A stretch of DNA of 36,468 bases from Methyloceanibacter sp. (GCA_018067145.1 JAGPVD010000091.1:1-36468), one strand, 5' to 3'; shown: positions 23,441 through 31,734, numbered from the stretch's first letter. Notes: a model not told the origin generated them from the sequence alone. Translations and numbers: made by a program.

Positions 23441-24028
23441 TCAGGACCCTTCTCCCGTGCCGCCACGCCCCGGTTGAGGCGACGACGCGGACATTATGGA
23501 TGAGACTTGGGGCCGATCTTCGGCATTGATCATGGCTTCGAGAAATTGGCGGAGCGTCGTCTCGACCCCAGGCCCGGCGGCCTTAAGGGCGCGGGAGAGG
23601 CGGACGAGCTGAGGCGCCGCCAGCCGTTCGGCGAGTTCTTGGCCGCGCTCGGTGGCGAATAGCAGCCGCTCCCGGCGGTCCGAAGCGCCCGCCTGCTGAA
23701 TGATGTAGCCCTGATCGATCAACTGTTTCAGCACGCGGCCGAGGCTCTGCTTGGTGATGTTGAGAATTCCCAGCAGGTCGGCAACCCGCAGCCCCGCATG
23801 GCGATTGACGAAATGGAGCACCCGGTGATGCGCTCGGCCGAAGCCAAAATCTGAGAGGATGGTGTCAGGGTCGCGGGTGAAGTCGCGATAAGCGAAGAAC
23901 AGCAACTCGGCGAACTCATGCAGCTTCGTTTCAGACACAGATGCGCCCTTTCCGGCAGGGGAGCCAGCGCCGTGCTTGGCCTCCGCAGGTTTACCGCCGC
24001 GCGCCAGGGGTGCATTTAGGTCAGTCAT
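23441..24028 (-). CDS. MarR-family transcriptional regulator (PetP-like)
   Basis: 195 residues. The winged helix-turn-helix lies at about 65-130: FGFGRAHHRVLHFVNRHAGL, ADLLGILNITKQSLGRVLKQ, and the wing SDRRERLLFATERG. The first 30 residues are Gly/Ala/Lys-rich and non-conserved. Two starts are possible: ATG 24028, which falls inside a direct repeat, or GTG 23938 (VSETKLHEF), which has an AAAGGG-like site and gives the compact family length. Its stop is 2 nt before the response-regulator start. The paired repeats at 24021-24070 are a natural autoregulatory operator, with ilvE divergent on the other side. Confidence 0.92.
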   Translation of the reverse strand: MTDLNAPLARGGKPAEAKHGAGSPAGKGASVSETKLHEFAELLFFAYRDFTRDPDTILSDFGFGRAHHRVLHFVNRHAGLRVADLLGILNITKQSLGRVLKQLIDQGYIIQQAGASDRRERLLFATERGQELAERLAAPQLVRLSRALKAAGPGVETTLRQFLEAMINAEDRPQVSSIMSASSPQPGRGGTGEGS

Positions 24029-24070
24029 GTTGACATGTTTTCAGGCGGGGATTATGTCAGCCATGTTGAC
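24021..24070. promoter_or_regulatory. Direct repeats TCAGyCATGTTGAC, candidate MarR operator
   Basis: TCAGTCATGTTGAC (24021-24034) and TCAGCCATGTTGAC (24057-24070) differ at one base and are 36 bp apart. With the G preceding each copy, GTCA and TGAC give each an inverted-repeat character suited to a MarR dimer. The first copy spans the annotated marR ATG; the second lies 136 nt upstream of the divergent ilvE start. Confidence 0.6.
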
Positions 24071-24205
24071 TTAATCTGATCCATTGATACCCCTCGCCGC
24101 CATCTCGCGCAATTGCCGTTGCAAATGCTATGAGAGACGGCAGTTTTGATGCTTAGGGACTGAGCCGCAACAAGAATGGCTGGTCCCGCCCGCGGAGGAA
24201 AGTCC

Positions 24206-25096
24206 ATGGTCCCCTACGATCAGCGCGACGGCTTCATCTGGTTCAATGGTGAGCTTGTCCCGTGGGCGGATGCCGGCGTCCATCTCCTGACCCATGCGCT
24301 CCATTATGGCAGCGCCGTGTTCGAGGGCATGCGCGCCTATGACGGCGAGATCTTCAAGCTGACCGAGCACGATCAGCGCCTGCACACATCCGCCGAGATT
24401 TTGGACTTCGAGGTCCCGTATTCCGTCGCCGAGCTGGACAAGGCGGCGCGGGACGTCATGCGCGCCAACAAGCTGAACGATGCCTATATTCGCCCGCTCG
24501 CCTGGCGCGGCAGCGAACAGATGGGCGTCTCGGCGCAGAAGGCCAAGATCAATGTCGCCATCGCCGCGTGGGACTGGGGCTCGTATTTCGATCCGGCGGC
24601 GCGCGAGACCGGGCTGAAGCTTGCCTTCGCCAAATATCGCCGGCCCGATCCGCTCACGGCGCCGGTCCACAGCAAAGCGGCCGGGCTCTATATGATCTGC
24701 ACCATCGAGAAGCACAGGTCCGAGCGCGAAGGCTATGCCGACGCGGTGATGCTCGACTGGCGCGGCCAAATCGCCGAGTGTACCGGCGCCAATATCTTCT
24801 TCGTGAAGGATGGCGTGATTTATACGCCGACGCCGGACTGCTTCCTCGACGGCATCACAAGGCGCACGGTCATTGGCCTCGCCAAGCAGCGCGGCTTCCA
24901 GGTCATCGAGAAGACGATTATGCCGGAGGAACTCGCCGAGTTTTCCGAGTGCTTCATCACCGGCACGGCCGCCGAAGTGATGCCGGTCGGCTCGATCGGC
25001 GAGTATCAGTTCACGGTCGGCGACATCACCCGCAATTTGATGGACGACTACGCCGCGCTTGTGCGCCCTGCGAAGGCTGTGGCCGCTGCTGGGTAG
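24206..25096 (+). CDS. ilvE: Branched-chain amino acid aminotransferase
   Basis: PLP-dependent class IV transaminase interconverting Val, Leu and Ile with their 2-keto acids, cytoplasmic. 296 residues. Motifs are HALHYGSAVFEGMRAYDG (about 30-47), KLTEHDQRLHTSAEIL, the PLP lysine K157 in APVHSKAAGLYM, IAECTGANIFFVKDGVIYTP (about 188-207), LDGITRRTVI and FITGTAAEVMPVGSI. The start at 24206 has GGAGG 8 nt upstream; the open frame 10 codons further up lacks a ribosome-binding site. It is divergent from the marR operon and may share its regulatory region. No other branched-chain synthesis gene is adjacent. Confidence 0.95.
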   Translation: MVPYDQRDGFIWFNGELVPWADAGVHLLTHALHYGSAVFEGMRAYDGEIFKLTEHDQRLHTSAEILDFEVPYSVAELDKAARDVMRANKLNDAYIRPLAWRGSEQMGVSAQKAKINVAIAAWDWGSYFDPAARETGLKLAFAKYRRPDPLTAPVHSKAAGLYMICTIEKHRSEREGYADAVMLDWRGQIAECTGANIFFVKDGVIYTPTPDCFLDGITRRTVIGLAKQRGFQVIEKTIMPEELAEFSECFITGTAAEVMPVGSIGEYQFTVGDITRNLMDDYAALVRPAKAVAAAG

Positions 25097-25286
25097 CGAG
25101 CCGGGTCTACTGACCATCGTGTCGCGCGAAGTCAGACTTTTGAAGGATTATAGTGGTGATGCGATCCATGAAAAGGCTGTCCCTCTAGGGCGATTCCGAA
25201 TGGGTCGCGTTAGGATAGCAGGCTCGCTTTAGCGGGGAAGGGTGCCCGGCTGCACGCCAGTCTATCCCATGCTAGTCTCGGCTGCT

Positions 25287-25979
25287 ATGGACCCTTCCAG
25301 CCAACAATTCGAACAGCGCGAGAGCGAACGGGCTTCGCTGCCCGCGCCGCCCGAGTTTGACGCTGCGTTTCGGAAACGGCTTCACGATCTGTTTCGGTGG
25401 CGCCGCGACGTGCGCCGCTTCAAGCGAGACCCTCTCCCCGATGGGACGATCGAGCGGCTGATCGATATTGCCTGCCTGTCGCCGTCGGTGGGTTTGAGCG
25501 AGCCGTGGCGCTTCGTGCTGGTGGACGATGCCGACCGTCGTACCGCCATCCGCGAATGTTTCGAGGCGTGCAACAAAGATGCGCTTCAGATGCAGGAACC
25601 AGACCGGGCCGCGCTCTATGCTCGGCTCAAGCTCGCCGGGCTCGACGATGCGCCGGTGCAGATCGCCGTGTTCGCCGACCGGGCCACGGCGCAAGGCTCT
25701 GGTCTTGGCCGCCGCACCATGCCCCAGACCCTGGATTACTCCGTCGCCATCGCCATCCATACGCTGTGGCTGGCGGCGCGGGCCGAAGGGCTCGGGGTTG
25801 GCTGGGTGTCGATCCTCGATCCCGCCCGCCTGACCGCCATTTTGGATGTGCCGGAGGATTGGATCTTTATCGGCCATCTCTGCGTTGGATATCCGTCGGC
25901 GGAGGACGATACGCCGGCGCTGGAGCGGGCAGGGTGGGAGCACCGCCACGCCCCGGAAGGCGTCGTCATCCAACGGTAG
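25287..25979 (+). CDS. bluB: 5,6-dimethylbenzimidazole synthase
   Basis: Flavin-destroying nitroreductase-fold enzyme that converts reduced FMN and oxygen to the lower ligand of vitamin B12. 230 residues from this ATG. Motifs are LFRWRRDVRRFKRDPLPDGT (about 34-53), LSPSVGLSEPWRFVLV (about 66-81), RRTMPQTLDYSVAIAIHTLW, AEGLGVGWVSILDP and IGHLCVGYPS. Upstream in-frame starts exist (ATG 25269, GTG 25242); none has a clear ribosome-binding site, so the N-terminus is uncertain. No other cobalamin gene and no convincing cobalamin riboswitch is present. It implies that the organism makes or remodels B12 aerobically. Confidence 0.93.
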   Translation: MDPSSQQFEQRESERASLPAPPEFDAAFRKRLHDLFRWRRDVRRFKRDPLPDGTIERLIDIACLSPSVGLSEPWRFVLVDDADRRTAIRECFEACNKDALQMQEPDRAALYARLKLAGLDDAPVQIAVFADRATAQGSGLGRRTMPQTLDYSVAIAIHTLWLAARAEGLGVGWVSILDPARLTAILDVPEDWIFIGHLCVGYPSAEDDTPALERAGWEHRHAPEGVVIQR

Positions 25980-26066
25980 GCTCCGCATGAGAGACGCTTG
26001 ATCCTGTCTCCGGCAAAGGGCAGAGTTGGTGGCACGCGATGGGGGCATCGCGGAAGAGAGGGCTTC

Positions 26067-26393
26067 TTGCACTACGCGCGCATCACTTTGGCTTTGGTTG
26101 GTTTAGCCGCCCTTTGTCTCGTCGCGTTTGCCGCGGTCGATGGAAAAGCTGGCGTCTGGTCGCCTTCGGGGATCGGCATCGCTGCGAGCCCTGCGCCCAT
26201 CGCCACACCGGTAAAGGTGTGGCGGGACTGCCAGGAGATTGCGCGCTGCACGGGCTGCCGCCCACACTATAAATGCCGTTCCTGCACCTATCAGCGGCGC
26301 TGTAGCCGTGGCCAGTGCAGCTGGGGCGATGTCTGCGTGTGGGGGCCTGCTGTGAAGGTCTTGCCGCGCGGCGCCCGGCTCCTTAGGCGATAA
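26067..26393 (+). CDS. Small secreted protein with eight regularly spaced cysteines, hypothetical
   Basis: About 108 residues from a TTG at 26067, chosen because it begins a signal peptide (HYARITLALVGLAALCLVAF) and has an AGAGAGG-like site 5 nt upstream; the frame is open to 25998 without a better start. After a Ser/Ala/Pro linker comes a basic cysteine block with spacing C-x5-C-x2-C-x5-C-x2-C-x5-C-x4-C-x5-C. Such spacing suggests disulfides or a bound metal; no family recognised. The last residues are basic. It lies 88 nt after bluB on the same strand, and its stop codon directly abuts the convergent moaE stop codon. Compact gene limits and the signal-plus-cysteine design argue that it is real. 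Confidence 0.6.
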   Translation: MHYARITLALVGLAALCLVAFAAVDGKAGVWSPSGIGIAASPAPIATPVKVWRDCQEIARCTGCRPHYKCRSCTYQRRCSRGQCSWGDVCVWGPAVKVLPRGARLLRR

Positions 26394-26855
26394 TTACTCA
26401 GCCGCGTTCTTGCCGGTGCTCCAACGCCCAGCTGCGGTCTCGTCGCCCGCTTTCGCCTCGACCCATTTGCTGCCGTCCGGTCCGGTCTCGCGCTTCCAGA
26501 ACGGCGCCGATGTTTTCAAATAGTCCATGAAGAACTGGGCCGCGTCGAAGGCCGCCTCACGATGTTCTGACGCGGTGAGTACCAGCACGATATTGTCGCC
26601 GGGTTTCAGCGCGCCGGTGCGATGGACGATGAGGCTCGCTTGCAGCGGCCAACGTGAATTGGCTTGCGCCTCGATGCGCTGAAGCTCGGCTTCCGTCATG
26701 CCGGGATAATGCTCCAGCGTCATCTCGGTGACGGCGCCATGCTGATCGCGCACCGTGCCGGTGAAGCTGACGATGGCGCCGATGTCCGTCCGCCCGTCCG
26801 TGAGCGCGGCGATCTCGGCGCCAATGTCGAAGTTCTCTTGTTGGACTCGGATCAA
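26394..26855 (-). CDS. moaE: Molybdopterin synthase catalytic subunit
   Basis: Large subunit of the heterotetramer that converts cyclic pyranopterin monophosphate to molybdopterin using MoaD thiocarboxylate sulfur. 153 residues. Motifs are FTGTVRDQHG, MTLEHYPGMTEAELQRIEAQ, IVHRTGALKPGDNIVLVLTA, EHREAAFDAAQFFMDYLKTS and the catalytic-lysine region APFWKRETGPDGSKWVEAK. It begins 2 nt after moaD, is last of uvrC-pgsA-moaD-moaE, and its stop abuts the convergent cysteine-rich gene. Confidence 0.95.
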   Translation of the reverse strand: MIRVQQENFDIGAEIAALTDGRTDIGAIVSFTGTVRDQHGAVTEMTLEHYPGMTEAELQRIEAQANSRWPLQASLIVHRTGALKPGDNIVLVLTASEHREAAFDAAQFFMDYLKTSAPFWKRETGPDGSKWVEAKAGDETAAGRWSTGKNAAE

Positions 26856-26857
26856 GG

Positions 26858-27109
26858 CTAACCTCCGGTGACCGGCGGGAAGAAGGCGATCTCGCGCGCT
26901 TCGCCAATCTTGGCGTCTTGGTGGACGTGGGCTTGATCGATGGCGGTGCGGATCACTTCGGCTTGGTCGAAGGCGTTTGCGAATTCAGGACCGCGCGTCT
27001 TGAGCCAAGCGATCAGCTCGGCGACGGTGGCGACGCTCTCCGGCAGGGTCACGTCCTCGGCGGCGACACCGGTCTTCTCTTTGACCCAGGCGAAATAGAG
27101 CAGGCGCAA
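26858..27109 (-). CDS. moaD: Molybdopterin synthase sulfur carrier subunit
   Basis: Small ubiquitin-fold subunit; its C-terminal Gly-Gly is thiocarboxylated and donates sulfur in molybdopterin synthesis. 83 residues ending PPVTGG, the required terminus. The N-terminus MRLLYFAWVKEKTGVAAEDV is typical. It starts 3 nt after the pgsA stop and ends 2 nt before moaE, so both junctions are tightly coupled. The activating enzyme MoeB and moaA/C are elsewhere. Confidence 0.95.
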   Translation of the reverse strand: MRLLYFAWVKEKTGVAAEDVTLPESVATVAELIAWLKTRGPEFANAFDQAEVIRTAIDQAHVHQDAKIGEAREIAFFPPVTGG

Positions 27110-27112
27110 AGC

Positions 27113-27724
27113 TCACTCCTCCTCGGCTGTCACATGGTGGAGCGTTGCCTTCAGATAGTCGTAGCCAGTGTAGAGCGTGAGGAGCGCGGCGATCCACAAC
27201 AGGCTCAAGCCGAACAGCGTGGTGTAAGGCCAGATCTTGTCGCCGGCGTTGCCCGCGAGCAGAAAGCCGATGGCGACCATCTGCACGAGCGTCTTCCATT
27301 TGGCGAGCTTGGTGACGGGCACGCTCACGGAGAGCGTGGCGAGGAATTCGCGCAAACCAGAGACGAGGATCTCGCGGCACAGGATGATGATGCCGGCCCA
27401 TAGCGACCAGCCGGCGATTGTGCCGTCGGCGGCGAGCATCATCAGGCTCGCGGCGACGATGAGCTTGTCGGCGATGGGATCGAGCATCCGGCCGATGGCG
27501 CTTTGCTGCTGCCAAGCGCGGGCGAGATAGCCATCGAGGAAATCGCTGACGCCGGCGGCGATGAAGATCCACATGGCGAGCCAGCGCCCCCAGTCCGCCT
27601 CCACGAAGAAGCAGGCGACGAGGGCGGGGATGGCGAGGATGCGCCCATAGGTAAGCAGGTTCGGCAGGCTGCCGAAATTTCCGTTCTGGGCCCCTCGCGG
27701 GCTGGATAGGTCTTGCTGCGTCAT
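27113..27724 (-). CDS. pgsA: CDP-diacylglycerol-glycerol-3-phosphate 3-phosphatidyltransferase
   Basis: Committed step of phosphatidylglycerol synthesis in the inner membrane. 203 residues with several membrane helices. The CDP-alcohol phosphotransferase signature DG-x2-AR-x8-G-x3-D-x3-D is intact in DGYLARAWQQQSAIGRMLD followed by PIAD (about 64-86). The N-terminal LPNLLTYGRILAIPALV is also typical. It lies 34 nt after uvrC and 3 nt before moaD. Its product is also the lipid donor for Lgt, encoded in this window. Confidence 0.95.
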   Translation of the reverse strand: MTQQDLSSPRGAQNGNFGSLPNLLTYGRILAIPALVACFFVEADWGRWLAMWIFIAAGVSDFLDGYLARAWQQQSAIGRMLDPIADKLIVAASLMMLAADGTIAGWSLWAGIIILCREILVSGLREFLATLSVSVPVTKLAKWKTLVQMVAIGFLLAGNAGDKIWPYTTLFGLSLLWIAALLTLYTGYDYLKATLHHVTAEEE

Positions 27725-27758
27725 GGTCTATCGTCCGTACAACTCATAATTACCCGCA

Positions 27759-29678
27759 TTACCCACGTTCGTGAAAATAGTCATAGATCGTTTTTGCCAT
27801 TTGCGCGCTGATGCCGGTCGCACTTTCGAGATCGGCGATGCCGGCGCGGCTCACAGCCTTGGCCGAGCCGAAATATTGCAGTAGCGCTCGCTTGCGCGCC
27901 GGTCCGATGCCCGGCACTTCGTCCAGCGGCGAGGTGGTGAAGCCTTTCTTGCGTTTGGCGCGATGGGCGCCGATGGCAAACCGGTGCGCTTCGTCCCGGA
28001 GCGTCTGAATGCAGTAAAGCACAGGGTCGCGTGGTTCCAAGAGCAAAGGCTCTTTTTCCCTCATATAGATATGTTCGCGGCCCGCATTCCGGTCGGGGCC
28101 CTTGGCCACTGCGGCAATTCTGATTTCGGACAGGCCAAGCTCGTCCAGGACCTCATGGGCCGCCGATAGCTGGCCCCGGCCGCCATCGATCAGCACGAGG
28201 TCCGGCGCGGCCCATCCCTCGCTCTGGTCTTTTTCCTTGTCCTTCACCAGGCGGCGGAAGCGCCGGGTCAGCATCTCGCGCATCATGGCGTAGTCGTCGC
28301 CAGGGGTGAGGTCCTCACTCTTCATGTTGAACTTCCGATACTGCGCTTTGATGAAGCCTTCGGGACCCGACACGATCATGCCGCCAACCGGGTTCGTACC
28401 GGAGATGTGGCTGTTGTCGTAGACCTCGACGCGCTCGGGCGCTTCGTCGAGGTCGAGCAATTCGGCGAGCCTGCCGAAGATCGCCGCTTGCGAGGCGGCC
28501 TCGGCAAGACGCCGCGCCAGGGCCTCGCGGGCATTGACCAGCGCATGATCCACCAGCTCGCGCTTCTCGCCGCGCTGGGGCGTGGTCACGGTGATTTTGT
28601 GGCCAGCCTTCAACTCAAGCGCCTCGGCGAGCAGGCGGCGCCCGGCGACCTCATGGGAAAGTAGGATGAGCTTCGGCGGCGGCTTGTCGTCGTAGAATTG
28701 GGCGATGAACGACTCCAGCACTTCCTCGGCTGGGAGGGCTTTATCGGCGCGCGGGAAATAGGCGCGATTGCCCCAATTATTGCCGCTGCGGAAGAAGAAC
28801 ACCTGGATGCAGGTTTGGCCCGCGTCTTGATGTGCGGCGAAGACGTCCGCCTCTTTCAGGGTGTGGGGATTAATGCCTTGGCGTGACTGGATGTGAGACA
28901 GCGCCGTCAGCCGGTCGCGGAAGCTCGCCGCCCGCTCATAGTCTTGTTTGAGGCTCGCCTCGTCCATGAGGTCGCGCAGCCGATGCTTCACCTCGTCGCT
29001 TTCCCCGCGCAGGAAGCCGTCGGCTTCGTCGACCAGCGCGCCATAATCGTCTACCGAGATTTCGCCGGTGCAGGGTGCGCTGCAGCGTTTGATCTGGAAG
29101 AGCAGGCACGGGCGTGTGCGGGTCTCGTAGTACGAGTCCGAGCAAGATCGCAGCAGAAACGCGCGTTGCAGCGTGTTGACCGTGCGGCTGACCGCGCCGG
29201 CCGAGGCAAAGGGTCCGAAATAGTCGCCTTTGCGGTTCCGTGCGCCACGGTGCTTCAGGATTTGCGGCACGGGATGGTCGCGGGCGATCAAGATGAAGGG
29301 GAAGGATTTGTCGTCCCGGAGCACCACATTGAAGCGGGGCTTCAGCCGCTTGATGAGATTGGCCTCGAGCAGAAGAGCTTCTATCTCCGTCGCGGTGGTG
29401 ACAAACTCCATGCTCGCGGTGTCGGCGATCATGCGGGCGATGCGGTTATTGTGGCCGGTGCCCCGCGCGTAGCTCTGCACGCGCTTCTTTAAGTGCCGCG
29501 CCTTGCCCACATAGAGAACTTCGCTCTCTGCATTGAACATGCGGTAGACGCCCGGTCCCCCAGGCGCGGTCTTAGCGTGGCGGGCGATCACAGCCGCGCC
29601 AGTCTCCGGCGTCACCAAGGCTTTGGGCGCGTTTGTGGTTTGCGAGTCGGAGGCGTTGTCGGGGTTTTCTAACGGCAT
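27759..29678 (-). CDS. uvrC: Excinuclease ABC subunit C
   Basis: Makes both incisions of nucleotide excision repair with UvrB. 639 residues. The GIY-YIG nuclease is at about 35-120 ([20 protein letters not shown], then [10 protein letters not shown]). The UVR/UvrB-binding segment is at about 225-265 ([20 protein letters not shown]). The RNase-H-like nuclease follows with [34 protein letters not shown] and [14 protein letters not shown] (about 420-520). C-terminal helix-hairpin-helices are [20 protein letters not shown] and [20 protein letters not shown]. Upstream is an SDR gene, with a 7-bp inverted repeat between; pgsA follows after 34 nt. The uvrC-pgsA-moaD-moaE order is typical of alphaproteobacteria. 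Confidence 0.97.
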   Translation of the reverse strand: MPLENPDNASDSQTTNAPKALVTPETGAAVIARHAKTAPGGPGVYRMFNAESEVLYVGKARHLKKRVQSYARGTGHNNRIARMIADTASMEFVTTATEIEALLLEANLIKRLKPRFNVVLRDDKSFPFILIARDHPVPQILKHRGARNRKGDYFGPFASAGAVSRTVNTLQRAFLLRSCSDSYYETRTRPCLLFQIKRCSAPCTGEISVDDYGALVDEADGFLRGESDEVKHRLRDLMDEASLKQDYERAASFRDRLTALSHIQSRQGINPHTLKEADVFAAHQDAGQTCIQVFFFRSGNNWGNRAYFPRADKALPAEEVLESFIAQFYDDKPPPKLILLSHEVAGRRLLAEALELKAGHKITVTTPQRGEKRELVDHALVNAREALARRLAEAASQAAIFGRLAELLDLDEAPERVEVYDNSHISGTNPVGGMIVSGPEGFIKAQYRKFNMKSEDLTPGDDYAMMREMLTRRFRRLVKDKEKDQSEGWAAPDLVLIDGGRGQLSAAHEVLDELGLSEIRIAAVAKGPDRNAGREHIYMREKEPLLLEPRDPVLYCIQTLRDEAHRFAIGAHRAKRKKGFTTSPLDEVPGIGPARKRALLQYFGSAKAVSRAGIADLESATGISAQMAKTIYDYFHERG

Positions 29679-29776
29679 GGGATCACGGGGGCTCTAGCGC
29701 AATGCCGGGCCGGCACGGGCGACACCTAGGCAAGGGTAAGGTCTATGCCTTGCCCGGTTCAAGGGGCTCAAAGTGT

Positions 29777-30532
29777 TCAGTCGCCGCTCCAAGCCAGGTG
29801 CTGGCCGGCGTCGAGCGCTATCATCTGGCCGGTGATCGAGCGGGTGTCGAGGAGGAAGCGCACCGCGCCTTTGACGTCATCGGTCGAGACCACCCGCTGC
29901 AATAGGGTGGCCCGGCAGGTCGCGGCAAACTCCTCTTTGGTCTGGCCGCGGGCGGGCAATACCGGCCCTGGGGCTATGGCATTGACCCTTATTCTCGGTG
30001 CGAGGGCCTGGGCGAGGGTCTGGGTGGCAGTCCACAGCGCCGATTTGGCGATGGTGTAGGAGAAATTATCCGGGTTCAGGCGCCAAATTTTCTGGTCGAT
30101 CAGGTTGATGACATTGCCAGACGCGCGTTCCGGCAGACGCTTGGCAAAGGCTTGGCTAAGGAAGACCGGCGCCCGCAGATTGACGTCGAGATGCATCTGC
30201 CAAGTCTCGGAATCGACCGTTTCAGCCGAATCCCATTCAAAACGGGCGGCATTGTTGATGAGGCAGGTCGCTGGGCCGAGGCGCTCGGCGCATTCCTCAA
30301 CCAGGGGGGCAAGCTCCTCGAGCCGGGCAAGATTGGCCTTCAGTGCCGCCGCTTGGCCGCCGTTGGCCTCGATTTCTTCGACCAGCGCCGTCGCTTCCAC
30401 TGAGGAGGCGTGATAGTGCACGCCCACACGCCAGCCGCGCTCGGCAAAGTCCAGAGCAATCTCCCGGCCGAGTCGGCGCCCAGCGCCTGTCACGAGCGCG
30501 GTCGCGGCAATATTGTCGTCAGGCATGGTCAT
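29777..30532 (-). CDS. Short-chain dehydrogenase, pteridine-reductase (FolM/PTR1)-like
   Basis: 251 residues with an NADP-type Rossmann fold. The glycine motif is TGAGRRLG (15-22), matching the TG-x3-R-x-G form of pteridine reductases and FolM instead of the usual TG-x3-G-x-G. The active site has Y159 and K163 (YTIAK), but the usual catalytic Ser is D146 (in NLIDQK), 13 residues before the Tyr, as in PTR1-type enzymes. Likely reaction: NADPH reduction of a pterin such as dihydromonapterin or dihydrofolate (inference). Start ATG 30532 or 30526. It lies about 100 nt upstream of uvrC on the same strand. Confidence is high for the fold and moderate for the substrate. Confidence 0.88.
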   Translation of the reverse strand: MTMPDDNIAATALVTGAGRRLGREIALDFAERGWRVGVHYHASSVEATALVEEIEANGGQAAALKANLARLEELAPLVEECAERLGPATCLINNAARFEWDSAETVDSETWQMHLDVNLRAPVFLSQAFAKRLPERASGNVINLIDQKIWRLNPDNFSYTIAKSALWTATQTLAQALAPRIRVNAIAPGPVLPARGQTKEEFAATCRATLLQRVVSTDDVKGAVRFLLDTRSITGQMIALDAGQHLAWSGD

Positions 30533-30579
30533 CTATGCGGGAAAGGGGCTTCGAATCGAAGCGTTAAGTCCGTTCTCTG

Positions 30580-30596
30580 AAGGTGAAATCCACCTT
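30580..30596. promoter_or_regulatory. 6-bp inverted repeat upstream of the pteridine-reductase-like SDR
   Basis: AAGGTG and CACCTT flank AAATC. Located 48 nt before the SDR start on the reverse strand, in a promoter-like position. It could be an operator or a leader hairpin. Confidence 0.35.
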
Positions 30597-30829
30597 ATGA
30601 GACCGCCCGTGTGAGAATCAAGACGCCGCGTGTGACGAATAAACGTCATGGATGTTCGTTTCACTTGAAGTCGGGAACCGAAGGCAAGGTTGAATTCCGC
30701 CCGGCTGTTAGGCAAACGCCTCTCTGCTAGGCAGTCCTTATTGCGCAATTATGGAGCGATACGCGGCACGGACGCCTAATGTGGCGGCAAAGTCCTTGGA
30801 ACATTGCAGAATAGTCACACACCTTCAGA

Positions 30830-30843
30830 TGTTTTTGAAAACA
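30830..30843. promoter_or_regulatory. Palindrome TGTTTT-TG-AAAACA upstream of the TorF porin
   Basis: A perfect AT-rich inverted repeat with a 2-nt centre, about 145 nt upstream of the porin ATG, in a GC-rich genome where such a motif stands out. Possible operator; the regulator is unknown. Confidence 0.4.
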
Positions 30844-30987
30844 CAGGCTTTTTCGTTGCCTCGTGGGGGGTGCTGACTATTGTCGATTGCAACAGGGACG
30901 TTGCTCCGGGGACACGGGCTCCATCCTACACGAAGAAATCATACTCGCAGAAACAGGCGAGGAAGATAGAAAACAGGAGACGGGACA

Positions 30988-31734
30988 ATGGCTCGGCCGA
31001 ACGAAATGGGGACGTTAAAGCTAAGTATTTTGAGTGCAGCTCTCATCGGTGGGTTGGCTCTTCCGGCACAGGCAGAAGAACTCACGCTCGGTGCGTCCGC
31101 CGCTCTCACCACGGACTATGTGTTCCGCGGTGTTTCTCAGACAACGCAGAATCCAGCGGTGCAGGCATCGCTTGATGCATCCTATGGCATCTTCTATCTC
31201 GGCGCTTGGGGCTCCAATGTCGACTTCGGCGCTGGACCGTTTGGTCAGGACATCGCCAACATCGAGATCGACTACTATGCCGGTATCACGCCGGAGTGGT
31301 CTGGTATCAGCTTCGACATCGGTGGCATCTACTACACCTATCCCGGTGCTTTCGATCCCGGCACCGAGTTCGACTATTTCGAGTTGAAGACCGCAGCGTC
31401 CTACACGTTCGGTGAGTCTTTCACCGTCGGCGTGTCGAACTATTGGTCGCCGGAGTTCTTCGCTGAGACCGGCAATGCCGACGCTCTGGAGCTTTCGGGT
31501 GAGTATGCCTTCGGCAACAAGCTGTTCAACGTCTTCACGCCTAGCGTTAGCGCATTGGTCGGTTGGCAGTGGGTAGATAAAGGTGTCGACTATACCTACT
31601 GGAACGCTGGCCTGACTCTCGGCTTCATGGAGAACTGGTCGGCCGACGTCCGGTACTGGGATACGGACCTCGGATGTGGCGGACTTAATATCTGCGATTC
31701 ACGGGTTGTGGGAACCATCTCCGCGTCGTTCTAA
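30988..31734 (+). CDS. TorF family putative porin (Gcw_chp type)
   Basis: 248 residues. A signal peptide (SILSAALIGGLALPAQA, cleavage near AQA-EE, about residue 29) precedes an outer-membrane beta-barrel with alternating aromatic strands: LTTDYVFRGVSQTTQNPAVQ (the family signature near the mature N-terminus), YGIFYLGAWGSNVDFG, NIEIDYYAGITPEWSGISFD, and a terminal strand ending SASF with the C-terminal Phe typical of outer-membrane proteins. GGAG lies 9 nt before ATG 30988. A strong intrinsic terminator (31772-31799) follows, so it is a single-gene unit. The transported solute is unknown. Confidence 0.93.
   Translation: MARPNEMGTLKLSILSAALIGGLALPAQAEELTLGASAALTTDYVFRGVSQTTQNPAVQASLDASYGIFYLGAWGSNVDFGAGPFGQDIANIEIDYYAGITPEWSGISFDIGGIYYTYPGAFDPGTEFDYFELKTAASYTFGESFTVGVSNYWSPEFFAETGNADALELSGEYAFGNKLFNVFTPSVSALVGWQWVDKGVDYTYWNAGLTLGFMENWSADVRYWDTDLGCGGLNICDSRVVGTISASF

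Larger units (their letters stand above)
30533..30987. other. 455-bp gene-free region between the SDR and the TorF porin
   Basis: I see no convincing gene here; the ORFs crossing it lack ribosome-binding sites and family features. It holds AAGGTG/CACCTT (30580-30596, 5-nt spacer) about 48 nt upstream of the SDR start, and TGTTTT-TG-AAAACA (30830-30843) about 145 nt upstream of the porin start. Its length suggests a long porin leader and/or an unannotated small RNA. Confidence 0.5.

Noticed and set aside
24128-25117. 329-codon reverse ORF opposite ilvE
   Set aside because: Antisense shadow of a well-conserved gene; no family similarity or start signal.
25097-25286. Possible cobalamin riboswitch upstream of bluB
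   Set aside because: The leader has GGGAAGGGTGCC-like and GCCAGTCTAT-like patches, but the B12-box and the CCGGTG/GCTGCCCGC core are not present in order. The match is too weak.
29729-29754. Terminator between the SDR and uvrC
   Set aside because: A 7-bp inverted repeat is present but with no T-run on the transcribed strand, so I do not call it a terminator.
30804-31175. 123-codon ORF in the leader of the TorF porin
   Set aside because: It runs into the porin in another frame, has no ribosome-binding site, and its composition is not protein-like.
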